From positions 1 to 39,466 of IMG/VR virus record IMGVR_UViG_3300024518_002057: DNA of 39,466 nucleotides; one strand, written 5' to 3'. Each line of letters begins with the position of its first letter. The first letter of the stretch is position 1. This stretch comes from a virus. Positions 31,828 to 37,772 of this stretch are shown here, piece by piece. Made by a program: the position numbers and the translations under genes. The notes under the pieces were generated by a model that worked only from the letters and a program-made list of their open reading frames with translations, searched no databases and had not been told where the DNA came from.

Positions 31828-32067
31828 ATGGATAAAGAAAACATATCAGCCGATACACTAGCCAACTATTTTGACAAGCCAGAGAATATCGAGCAGTGTG
31901 AGCCTGATTTATATGACGCCTTAATAGATGTATTTGTCGAGCACTATGAAGAACCAATAGAAACTAAATTATACCAGTGTCACGGGTGTAAAAGACTAAC
32001 ACCAATTAAACGCGGTGATAATACATGTAAAAATTGCAACACTGGTATTTATTGGGGGACGTTATGA
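31828..32067 (+). CDS. Small zinc-ribbon protein, 79 aa
   Basis: ACAAAGGAAAAGCAAC precedes the ATG. The first part is acidic and helical (DKPENIEQCEPDLYDALIDV). The C-terminus has CxxC pairs in QCHGCKRLTP and TCKNCNTG, a zinc ribbon. It overlaps the next start (TTATGA). It may bind nucleic acid or a host protein; the sequence does not tell. Confidence 0.65.
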   Translation: MDKENISADTLANYFDKPENIEQCEPDLYDALIDVFVEHYEEPIETKLYQCHGCKRLTPIKRGDNTCKNCNTGIYWGTL

Positions 32068-32246
32068 AAAAGTCTTTGCTCCCCAACTTTGAACCCCGCA
32101 CAATGATGTGCCAATGTCTACTCGCTACGATTGCAGTACACACGTTTGAGCATGGCTTGTATGTTTGGTTTGGCTTAATGTGGCTACCGATAACTGGTTT
32201 AATACTAGACTTTATAGATTGGATTAACATGAAGGTTGGAAAATGA
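32064..32246 (+). CDS. Small membrane protein, 60 aa
   Basis: I start at 32064, within an ATGA overlap and with GGGGGACGTT upstream. It has one long hydrophobic region (GLYVWFGLMWLPITGLILDF) after a charged start (KKSLLPNFEPRTMMCQCL). It may span the membrane once or twice. The gene overlaps the next by 4 bases. One of a series of tiny membrane proteins in this operon. Confidence 0.6.
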   Translation: MKKSLLPNFEPRTMMCQCLLATIAVHTFEHGLYVWFGLMWLPITGLILDFIDWINMKVGK

Positions 32247-32362
32247 AAAACCTAAAACACAAATATAAGCTTGGTGAACACCCGCCGCTACTTTGCAAAG
32301 ACTGGGTATTGTATCTTACAATAATTTTACTAACTGCAAGACTATTTTTAGAGAGGTGCTAG
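32243..32362 (+). CDS. 39-aa membrane protein
   Basis: The ATG overlaps the previous stop (ATGA). A basic start (KNLKHKYKLGEHPPLLCKDW) is followed by one helix (VLYLTIILLTARLFL) and a short ERC tail. GGTTGGAAA precedes the start. Probably a single-pass inner membrane protein. Function unknown. Confidence 0.55.
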   Translation: MKNLKHKYKLGEHPPLLCKDWVLYLTIILLTARLFLERC

Positions 32363-32363
32363 A

Positions 32364-32567
32364 ATGCAACACATAGACATTAACAAATTGACCGCTGTAT
32401 TAGACCATTTAAACAACCGTATTGACCAACAAAACAGATTTATACATTTCTTGCTTGCATCGGGTGAATACACAATTGAAGAGTTGCACGAACTTAAAAA
32501 ACTTACTAAAGAAATTGAAGACGAAGTTAATGTAAAAGAGATGCTAAATAGGATGCTGGAACAATGA
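32364..32567 (+). CDS. Hypothetical helical protein, 67 aa
   Basis: The start follows one base after the previous stop, with GAGAGGTGCTAGA upstream. It is a soluble helical/coiled-coil protein (AVLDHLNNRIDQQNRFIHFL, LKKLTKEIEDEVNVKEMLNR). It overlaps the next gene by 4 bases. Function unknown. Confidence 0.6.
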   Translation: MQHIDINKLTAVLDHLNNRIDQQNRFIHFLLASGEYTIEELHELKKLTKEIEDEVNVKEMLNRMLEQ

Positions 32568-32653
32568 AAATAACCATAGACGACTTTTATATAATTTTAA
32601 TCTTAAGCTTATTTGCTGGCTCAATGCTGGCTTTAATAATCGGGGGTAAATGA
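32564..32653 (+). CDS. 29-aa membrane peptide
   Basis: The ATGA overlap couples it to the previous gene. After MKITIDD there is one hydrophobic helix (FYIILILSLFAGSMLALIIG) and a GK end. It is followed directly by the next start (ATGATG). Very short single-pass peptides like this are often missed; support is the coupled position and consistent hydrophobic pattern. Confidence 0.5.
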   Translation: MKITIDDFYIILILSLFAGSMLALIIGGK

Positions 32654-32889
32654 TGGATAATAACAAAGACTTAGAAGAAATAAAGACAATGATTCAAGCT
32701 CAAAAACAACTGGCTAAAGATCAAGCTCAATATATTAAAAACCTAGTTAGTGAGGCAAAGATACAGATTAACAAATATGATGCTTTAGAGTGGGATTACA
32801 CCCATTTAAAAAACGATTATAAACTGGTTAATACATGCTGGTGTCTAATTGGCTTAATGGTTGGAATTATTACAGGGGTGATGTTATGA
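32650..32889 (+). CDS. Coiled-coil protein with C-terminal membrane helix, 79 aa
   Basis: Start is 32650 or 32653 (two adjacent ATGs), with GGGGGTAA upstream. The N-terminal two thirds form a coiled coil (QAQKQLAKDQAQYIKNLVSE), then YTHLKNDYKLVNTCW and a hydrophobic end (CLIGLMVGIITGVML). It is a tail-anchored type of layout. It overlaps the next gene by 4 bases. Confidence 0.6.
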   Translation: MMDNNKDLEEIKTMIQAQKQLAKDQAQYIKNLVSEAKIQINKYDALEWDYTHLKNDYKLVNTCWCLIGLMVGIITGVML

Positions 32890-33038
32890 AACAAACGCTA
32901 TTTAAAAACGATCTACATGACGAAATCCGCGTTCAGGAGCTTAATCATAAGCTGGATAAAAACCAACGTGAGCGGGAAGCGTTCAGAAAGTCACAGCAGG
33001 AAAAATATAAACAATGGTTAAAGGAGCAAGGGAAATGA
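32886..33038 (+). CDS. Hypothetical charged protein, 50 aa
   Basis: I start at 32886, overlapping the previous stop (ATGA), because GGGGTG precedes it; an ATG at 32835 lies within the neighbour. It is very charged and helical (NHKLDKNQREREAFRKSQQE, KYKQWLKEQGK). Overlaps the next start by 4 bases. No motif. Confidence 0.55.
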   Translation: MKQTLFKNDLHDEIRVQELNHKLDKNQREREAFRKSQQEKYKQWLKEQGK

Positions 33039-33217
33039 GTATAAATGAGAAAGCTTTAATTAAAAGTTTAGAGGTGAATATGGACAGTATAAAAACTATT
33101 GCTCATTTTCTGATTGATGAGGTGTTGACAGGATCGCAAGCTAAACTGCTATGTGACAAGCTCAATGCAATCGGAAAAGAAGCTGATGATTCTATTAATG
33201 AAGTTGAGGAGGGTTAA
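33035..33217 (+). CDS. Hypothetical helical protein, 60 aa
   Basis: The start at 33035 follows AAGGAGCAAGGGAA and overlaps the previous stop. It is helical and acidic at the end (LLCDKLNAIGKEADDSINEV). No membrane segment. Function unknown. Confidence 0.6.
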   Translation: MSINEKALIKSLEVNMDSIKTIAHFLIDEVLTGSQAKLLCDKLNAIGKEADDSINEVEEG

Positions 33218-33218
33218 A

Positions 33219-33392
33219 ATGTCACAGCAACAATTAGAAAAGGAAGTTAAACAGATGGTTACACAAGATAAATACACAACGGTGAAAGAAAAGCGTGTGA
33301 AAGAAAAGCGTGTGAAAGAAGCAATTCACGACCACGGTAATTATATTAAAAAGCTAAATAGTTGCGTCGAGCGTGGCGTGTGGGGGAAGTGA
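33219..33392 (+). CDS. Hypothetical basic protein with VKEKR repeats, 57 aa
   Basis: The start at 33219 follows GAGGAGGGTTAAA. Near residues 22-35 it has VKEKRVKEKRVKEA, made by a perfect 15-bp tandem DNA repeat. The rest is charged (QQQLEKEVKQMVTQDKY). It overlaps the next start (TGATG). The repeat may be recent slippage in coding DNA. Function unknown. Confidence 0.55.
   Translation: MSQQQLEKEVKQMVTQDKYTTVKEKRVKEKRVKEAIHDHGNYIKKLNSCVERGVWGK
33282..33322 (+). repeat. 15-bp perfect tandem repeat inside a coding gene
   Basis: GTGAAAGAAAAGCGT occurs twice in a row (33282-33296, 33297-33311), then 11 bases (GTGAAAGAAGC) of a third copy. It keeps the reading frame. Copy number could vary among relatives by slippage. 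Confidence 0.85.
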
Positions 33393-33598
33393 TGAAACCG
33401 CGTGAAATTGAACAAACAAGTAAAAAGCTTAAAGCTCATATTATATGTTGTTATTTATTGGGGATGTTTGGAGCGTTGATATTATGCTTTGGGGATCTTA
33501 AACAAGAAGGTGCCGCGTTTACTATTCTCTGCTTCTGGCTAACTGGAGGCGTTTGGTATATCGTAACAAAATTTAGAGTATGGTGGAACAATGGATAA
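33392..33598 (+). CDS. Two-helix membrane protein, 68 aa
   Basis: I start at 33392 (TGATG overlap), after GGGGGAAGTG. A basic start (KPREIEQTSKKLKAH) is followed by two hydrophobic stretches (IICCYLLGMFGALILCF and FTILCFWLTGGVWYIV). The short loop is FGDLKQEGAA. Probably an inner-membrane protein of the middle operon. The end overlaps the next gene by 8 bases. Confidence 0.6.
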   Translation: MKPREIEQTSKKLKAHIICCYLLGMFGALILCFGDLKQEGAAFTILCFWLTGGVWYIVTKFRVWWNNG

Positions 33599-33833
33599 AT
33601 ATATAAGCTTATTAGAATTGGTTAAGTATTATTATCAAACGAACTGCGCCGGTGGCAATCTTCACGTGTTACTTGATGACGGCAATACAGAGTATTCGAC
33701 ACTTCAGTTTTGTTTAGAGATATGCGAGAATCAAGGTGATTTACTAGGCGCGTTAATATGCGAAATGTTATATAGTTTCCCTGAAAAGGCAATACAGGAA
33801 TTTTACCAGAGGGGAGGATATAGACTTGATTAA
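33591..33833 (+). CDS. Hypothetical protein, 80 aa, last gene before the structured RNA
   Basis: It overlaps the previous gene by 8 bases. It is a soluble protein (YISLLELVKYYYQTNCAGGN, LHVLLDDGNTEYSTLQFCLE) of a kind seen in small phage genes; I cannot name the family. Its end contains the -35 of the promoter for the structured RNA. Confidence 0.6.
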   Translation: MDKYISLLELVKYYYQTNCAGGNLHVLLDDGNTEYSTLQFCLEICENQGDLLGALICEMLYSFPEKAIQEFYQRGGYRLD

Positions 33834-33853
33834 ATTTAATAAAACTATATAAT
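33826..33853 (+). promoter_or_regulatory. Promoter for the structured RNA region
   Basis: TTGATT (33826-33831) and a perfect TATAAT (33848-33853) are 16 bp apart. Transcription would start near 33860 and reach the terminator at 33902-33967 after about 108 nt. Confidence 0.65.
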
Positions 33854-33859
33854 AGGGTA

Positions 33860-33967
33860 AAGGCTGTTGACCTAGTCTTAAAACAAACTAAATGCCAATT
33901 TACCCGCCTCTTGAGGAAGCTTTACATTTAGAGCTTAGGTCAAACTCAGGATGAGCGGGTTTTTTTT
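33860..33967 (+). ncRNA. Probable free-standing structured RNA or attenuator leader
   Basis: The 147-bp gap has a promoter, paired elements and a terminator but no gene. TTGACCTA (33867-33874) pairs with TAGGTCAA (33936-33943). AAGCT (33917-33921) pairs with AGCTT (33932-33936) inside the terminator stem. The long 5' stem and the terminator stem interleave, so they would form a pseudoknot or two competing states. The RNA is about 108 nt. A small regulatory RNA or an attenuator controlling the downstream regulator gene both fit; I match it to no known family. Confidence 0.6.
33902..33967 (+). terminator. Intrinsic terminator at the end of the structured RNA
   Basis: ACCCGC(C)TC (33902-33910) pairs with GAGCGGGT (33953-33960) with one bulged C; the stem encloses about 42 nt with an internal hairpin, then T8 (33960-33967). 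The ribosome site GAGAGGATATT of the next gene follows immediately, so expression of that gene would need read-through or a separate start. Confidence 0.75.
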
Positions 33968-33980
33968 CTGAGAGGATATT

Positions 33981-34232
33981 ATGGATAATGAATTAAAAGA
34001 TTGCGTCACGCATTTTCAAAATCAAAAACAATTAAAACTAACCAAGTGGATCGATTCATTAGATGGACGCGCCAGAGTATCTAAAATTTTAGGTGTAAAT
34101 AAATCCACTCTCTACCGTTGGGAAACCGGAGAACTTCCTGTGCCTGAATGGTTGAATAAATATATGTTAATGTCTGAAAATCTCGCAGAGGCCAAGCAGG
34201 AAATAGCACAGTTAAAAAGGGCGTTAAAATGA
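33981..34232 (+). CDS. HTH regulator, CII/Cro-like position, 83 aa
   Basis: The ATG follows GAGAGGATATT. A helix-turn-helix lies near residues 31-55 (ARVSKILGVNKSTLYRWETG), and the C-terminus is a coiled coil (SENLAEAKQEIAQLKRALK) suited to oligomerisation. Gene order, regulator then replisome organizer then helicase loader, mirrors lambda cII-O-P. It is a candidate to bind the AAAGTTTACA boxes. It overlaps the initiator gene by 4 bases. Confidence 0.72.
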   Translation: MDNELKDCVTHFQNQKQLKLTKWIDSLDGRARVSKILGVNKSTLYRWETGELPVPEWLNKYMLMSENLAEAKQEIAQLKRALK

Positions 34233-34882
34233 GTACTGGATGGATAAGACTGCATAGGCAAATACAAGATAATCCACTTTGGACTTGTGAAGCATTTACA
34301 AGGGGTCAAGCTTGGGTTGATTTATTACTCTTAGCTAATCATTCAGAATCATTTTTCTATAAGCGAGATATTAAGATATCAGTCAAGCGGGGGCAGGTCG
34401 GAAGAAGTGAGGTTGAATTAGCTGATCGCTGGAAGTGGTCAAGAAGTAAGGTAAGAAAGTTTTTAAAAGACCTTGAAAAAGAACAGCAGTTAACACAGCA
34501 GAAAAGTAATGTAACTCAACTACTTACAATTAATAATTACGAGGAATACCAGAAAAAAGAACAGCAAGACGTACAGCAAGAAGACAGCAAGAAGACAGCA
34601 AAAGAACAGCAAGAAAACACATACAATAATGATAAGAATATAAAGAATGATAAGAATGATAATAAAAGACCTGCCACTAACACCCGCTTTCAGCCTCCTA
34701 TATTAGAAGATATTGCCTCATATTGTTTACAGCGAAATAATGGTGTAGATTCTGTGAAGTTTCATAATTTCTATTCTGCGAAAGGTTGGATGGTGGGCAA
34801 AAATAAAATGAAGGATTGGAAGGCGGCCGTTCGAACATGGGAAAAACCTAAACAACAAAACGACAGTACAGGGGGTTGGTGA
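34229..34882 (+). CDS. Replisome organizer (replication initiator), with origin-like repeats inside
   Basis: The 217-residue protein starts GWIRLHRQIQDNPLWTCEAF, followed by FTRGQAWVDLLLLANHSES and a winged-helix end (KWSRSKVRKFLKDLEKEQQL), as in phage replisome organizers. A polar linker (residues about 100-150) rich in Gln, Glu and Lys is coded by DNA repeats (see 34561-34616). The C-terminal part (FHNFYSAKGWMVGKNKMKDW) matches the DUF-type domain seen at the ends of such initiators. It should bind the origin and recruit the loader. Confidence 0.85.
   Translation: MSTGWIRLHRQIQDNPLWTCEAFTRGQAWVDLLLLANHSESFFYKRDIKISVKRGQVGRSEVELADRWKWSRSKVRKFLKDLEKEQQLTQQKSNVTQLLTINNYEEYQKKEQQDVQQEDSKKTAKEQQENTYNNDKNIKNDKNDNKRPATNTRFQPPILEDIASYCLQRNNGVDSVKFHNFYSAKGWMVGKNKMKDWKAAVRTWEKPKQQNDSTGGW
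34561..34668 (+). other. Candidate replication origin: iterons plus AT-rich region
   Basis: Five copies of ACAGCAA(G/A)A-type repeats, 11-12 bp apart, occupy 34561-34616 (starts 34561, 34573, 34584, 34595, 34606). Shorter ACAGCAG copies lie at 34483 and 34495. They are followed by a very AT-rich tract (34617-34668) with GATAAGAAT at 34631 and 34649 and a partial third copy. Initiator iterons within the initiator gene next to AT-rich DNA match the lambda O/ori design. Coding of a Gln-rich linker could also create such repeats, so this is inference. Confidence 0.6.
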
Positions 34883-34883
34883 T

Positions 34884-35615
34884 ATGAAAACGAATTGTAT
34901 AGAATGTAATAGTGAATTTGATTATATACCTGCACAGAATGCGCTCGGTGTTAATTTAAGCGATTTAAAGCCAACTTTATGTACAAGTGAGTGTGAGTCT
35001 ATCTATCGCGCTAAAACGCAGGCAGAGGTATCTAAAAACGTATTCTATCGAATTTTAAACATAATGCCCGATGCTTATAAAGGCGTTAAGATGGATGATT
35101 TCAATAATACGCCTATTTGCCAAGGTGGCAAAGAGTATAAATTTCAAGACTTGGTGCAACGTTATTGTAATTCTCAATATTGGAATATTAGCCTTTTTAG
35201 CCCTCAGTACGGCAATGGTAAAACTCGAATGGGTTTATATATGTTGGCATGTTTAGCACTTAAGGGAATTTATAAAACACGAGAAATACATAACATTCAA
35301 GACGCGGGATATTATTCTGCTATTGATATAGTAAAGATATTGAAAACAGAAACCTTTGACGCCAAGCAGTACCAATTGAAACGGTTTTACAGTTCTCGTG
35401 CTTTGATGATTGATGACTTAGGGCAAGAGCCTAAACAGTTTTCAACAGAGATAGCAGGGATTTTAAAAGTGCGTGAAGAGACTTATAGAAAAACCATTAT
35501 TACAAGTAATTGTACGAAAGAGGAATTAATGGAGCGTTACACTGGCCGGATATATTCACGAATTGCCAAGGGTGCGTTTTTAGTTAAAGGTTCAGATTAT
35601 AGGATGGCTAATTAA
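34884..35615 (+). CDS. DnaC/IstB-type helicase loader ATPase, with N-terminal zinc motif
   Basis: The 243-residue protein has Cys pairs at C5/C8 and C33/C37 (NCIECNSEF, LCTSECES), then an AAA+ core: Walker A-like SPQYGNGKTRM (106-116), Walker B ALMIDDLG (173-180), sensor-1 IITSNCTKEE (206-215) and arginine region GRIYSRI. It is the DnaC/DnaI-type loader that brings host replicative helicase to the origin. It lies one base after the initiator gene. A mobile-element IstB is unlikely as no transposase is near. Confidence 0.85.
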   Translation: MKTNCIECNSEFDYIPAQNALGVNLSDLKPTLCTSECESIYRAKTQAEVSKNVFYRILNIMPDAYKGVKMDDFNNTPICQGGKEYKFQDLVQRYCNSQYWNISLFSPQYGNGKTRMGLYMLACLALKGIYKTREIHNIQDAGYYSAIDIVKILKTETFDAKQYQLKRFYSSRALMIDDLGQEPKQFSTEIAGILKVREETYRKTIITSNCTKEELMERYTGRIYSRIAKGAFLVKGSDYRMAN

Positions 35616-35643
35616 AAAGTTTCTAAAAAGTTTACAACAGACC

Positions 35644-35672
35644 TTGATAAAAGTTTACACTTAGATTATTAT
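35644..35672 (+). promoter_or_regulatory. Phage-class promoter P3
   Basis: TTGATA (35644-35649), AAAGTTTACA (35650-35659) and TATTAT (35667-35672) at 17-bp spacing. A second AAAGTTTACA is at 35627-35636, 23 bp upstream as in P1, with a degenerate third (AAAGTTTCT) before it. It drives the operon from 35710 to the DUF5664 gene across the window ends. Confidence 0.78.
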
Positions 35673-35709
35673 TAGGTATTGAAAGCAACGAAAACAAAGG
35701 AAAAACAAA

Positions 35710-35892
35710 ATGACCGAAGAATGGAAAATACAACAAGACCGCCTAAATCCTAGATATTATAATATCGTGTCAAATAAATCGACTTGGTTTATTGCTGAGC
35801 AAATAACTTATAATCACGCCATGACAATTGTAACACATTTTAATAATTATGGCGCTGTAAAACTAGATGAAAATGGAGCAGTAAACAAGTGA
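35710..35892 (+). CDS. Hypothetical protein, 60 aa, first gene after promoter P3
   Basis: AACAAAGGAAAAACAAA precedes the ATG. It is a small soluble fold (WKIQQDRLNPRYYNIVSNKS, EQITYNHAMTIVTHFNNYGA). It overlaps the next gene by 4 bases (GTGAAA). Function unknown. Confidence 0.6.
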   Translation: MTEEWKIQQDRLNPRYYNIVSNKSTWFIAEQITYNHAMTIVTHFNNYGAVKLDENGAVNK

Positions 35893-36188
35893 AAAGTAGC
35901 GACATACCAATGATAATAAAAAGGTGCTTGACTCATAGAGTTCAGATTTACCCATTTCAACTGGCTTGTATATTACAAATGTATGAAAAGCACAGAGTTC
36001 CTGATGTTGATTTGGTAAAATTTGATAGCCCTACTTTAAAAGCGTATATAGAGGGGTTGTATTATTCTGGCCAAGAAAGCGCGTGTGATTGGACTAGAGG
36101 GCATAAAATACTTGAATCCATAGGGTTTGTTAAAGATGAGGTACAAAGAGGCCACAGGCGGTACACTTCCCTTATATGGACATTCTAA
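35889..36188 (+). CDS. Hypothetical protein, 99 aa, GTG start
   Basis: The start codon is GTG, overlapping the previous stop. The protein is helical with a possible winged-helix C-terminus (DWTRGHKILESIGFVKDEVQ then RGHRRYTSLIWTF), which could bind DNA. No family recognised. Confidence 0.55.
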   Translation: MKSSDIPMIIKRCLTHRVQIYPFQLACILQMYEKHRVPDVDLVKFDSPTLKAYIEGLYYSGQESACDWTRGHKILESIGFVKDEVQRGHRRYTSLIWTF

Positions 36189-36201
36189 CCAAAGGAAAAC
36201 A

Positions 36202-36618
36202 ATGCCACGCTGCAAAATATGTAAAAAAGGAAACTCAGTCGGTAACGGCGGGTTAAAATGTAAATGCAAAGGAGAAAGTAAGATGAAGATAGAAATAGAA
36301 CTACCAGAGATTGATGGTTTTGAGTATACGGGGGAGTATAGATTGCCTAAAAAAGGTGATTGGTTTGTGTACGATGATGGTGACGCTGTGCAGGCGAAGG
36401 TTGATTTTAAAGGTAGTTATCCCCGCTTTATACTCAAACCCGTAGAAAAATGGATACCGGTCCACCTTAAGTATATACAAGAGCATTATAAGTGGGGGGA
36501 AGATGTAGAGATGAGAGTAAGGGATCGCGAGACGGATAACTGGTATTATCCAATTGTCTGGAGCACGCCAAATTATTTAGCTTGGGAATACGCAGAAATG
36601 AAAGAGGTGAAGAAATGA
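36202..36618 (+). CDS. Hypothetical protein with N-terminal Cys motif, 138 aa
   Basis: I start at 36202, after AACCAAAGGAAAACA; an ATG at 36127 lies in the preceding gene. The start has Cys pairs (MPRCKICKKG, GGLKCKCKGE), which may bind zinc. An internal ATG at 36282 with GGAGAAAGTAAG would give a second, shorter protein (MKIEIELPEIDGFEY) without the Cys part. Later segments (KKGDWFVYDDGDAVQAK) read as a soluble beta domain. It overlaps the next start by 4 bases. Confidence 0.6.
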   Translation: MPRCKICKKGNSVGNGGLKCKCKGESKMKIEIELPEIDGFEYTGEYRLPKKGDWFVYDDGDAVQAKVDFKGSYPRFILKPVEKWIPVHLKYIQEHYKWGEDVEMRVRDRETDNWYYPIVWSTPNYLAWEYAEMKEVKK

Positions 36619-36776
36619 CAATAAAAGATTATAGGCAAAAGGAAGGATTAACACAGAAGGCATTAGCTAAAAAATTAGGCTGTAGCTTGCAGGCTGTTAA
36701 GTTTTGGGAAACTGGCAGAAGGGAACCGCATGAAAAATGGAAAGTGGAATTAAAAAAACGAGGTGTTGAGGTATGA
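36615..36776 (+). CDS. Small XRE-type HTH protein, 53 aa
   Basis: I start at 36615 (ATGA overlap, after GAGGTGAAGAA). Nearly the whole protein is one HTH: YRQKEGLTQKALAKKLGCSL then QAVKFWETGRREPHEKWKVE. It is like small phage Cro-type regulators, but with no paired repressor nearby. It may control the P3 operon. It overlaps the next gene by 4 bases. Confidence 0.72.
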   Translation: MTIKDYRQKEGLTQKALAKKLGCSLQAVKFWETGRREPHEKWKVELKKRGVEV

Positions 36777-36916
36777 CACACAAAGGAAGCTGGAACCGTA
36801 ACAACCCTTCTGAGCTTAATAGCTTTTATTGTAAGGTGTGCGGATTTGGCCCGAAAAGCTGTAAGTGTGAAAAGCCGAGAAAGGGCGGTAAATTAAAGAA
36901 ACAGGTTAAGAGGTAA
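36773..36916 (+). CDS. 47-aa Cys-rich basic protein
   Basis: It starts in an ATGA overlap. The protein has a compact Cys cluster (FYCKVCGFGPKSCKCEKP) that likely binds zinc and a basic tail (RKGGKLKKQVKR). It probably binds nucleic acid. Not in a family I can name. Its stop lies three bases before the metallophosphoesterase start. Confidence 0.6.
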   Translation: MTHKGSWNRNNPSELNSFYCKVCGFGPKSCKCEKPRKGGKLKKQVKR

Positions 36917-36919
36917 AGT

Positions 36920-37771
36920 ATGAATTATGAATCATTATTAGACGTATGTGACAGCCATAAACAGAAAGAACGTGTATTAGCATGTATGAATTATGGAACG
37001 CAAACAGCGGCCGCCGAAGCACTAGGTGTAGACCGTAAAAGAGTAAATGAGACTATCAAATTATTAGAGGGAAGGTTAAACAAAGCAAGTCATGAGACTG
37101 TAGTAGGCATTATAGGAGACACACATTTACCTTATGAACTGGCAGAATATAGAGAATGGGTTAAAGATGTATTCGACGCAAACGGCGTAAATAAGGTTAT
37201 TCATATTGGCGATTTATTTGACCATCACGCGCTAAGTTTTCACGATTCAGAACCCGCTTTAAAAGGTGCACATGGCGAATATATAGACGCGCTTGAACAT
37301 CTTGAACCGTGGAAAGAAACCTTTCCTCAATTAACACTTATCACCGGAAACCATGACCTAATACCAAGTAGACAATTAACTAAGTTAGGTGTGAACCCGC
37401 TTAAGTGGATGAGGCCACTATCTGAAGTTTATGAGTTCCCGCGTGATTGGGTAGAGGTTCAAGACATTGAGATTGACGGCGTTTTATATCATCATGGTCA
37501 TACTTCTGTTGGCGTGAATGGATTTAGAAATGACGCGAAAAATAGAATGCAGAATACTGTTTCAGGACACGCGCATGGTAATTTAGGGGTCAGTTGGACG
37601 GCTTGCCATCATAGGGCGGTTTGGGGTATGGCTGTGGGCTGTGGAATAGACAACAAAGCTATGGCTTTCGCATATGGTAAACACTTTAAAAATAAACCTA
37701 TTGTTGGTTGTGGTGTAGTTCATGGCGGTCATACTCCGATGGTTTATGCAATGGATTTGGGGGAAAATTAA
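36920..37771 (+). CDS. Metallophosphoesterase with N-terminal HTH, 283 aa
   Basis: Residues 20-45 form an HTH (NYGTQTAAAEALGVDRKRVN). The calcineurin-like core has GDTH (Asp67, His69), GDLFDHH (98-103), GNHD (143-146), a histidine in YHHGHTS and GHAH near 217. All metal-binding motifs appear intact. Such phage enzymes hydrolyse phosphoesters of nucleotides or nucleic acids; the HTH hints at a DNA or RNA target. It lies directly before the DNA methyltransferase. Confidence 0.88.
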   Translation: MNYESLLDVCDSHKQKERVLACMNYGTQTAAAEALGVDRKRVNETIKLLEGRLNKASHETVVGIIGDTHLPYELAEYREWVKDVFDANGVNKVIHIGDLFDHHALSFHDSEPALKGAHGEYIDALEHLEPWKETFPQLTLITGNHDLIPSRQLTKLGVNPLKWMRPLSEVYEFPRDWVEVQDIEIDGVLYHHGHTSVGVNGFRNDAKNRMQNTVSGHAHGNLGVSWTACHHRAVWGMAVGCGIDNKAMAFAYGKHFKNKPIVGCGVVHGGHTPMVYAMDLGEN

Positions 37772-37772
37772 A

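Noticed and set aside
33860-33967. tRNA or a known riboswitch
   Set aside because: No cloverleaf, no CCA end or acceptor stem, and no conserved core of a riboswitch class that I know.
34884-35615. IstB of an insertion sequence
   Set aside because: No transposase or inverted repeats nearby, and the gene sits directly after the replication initiator as expected of a DnaC-type loader.
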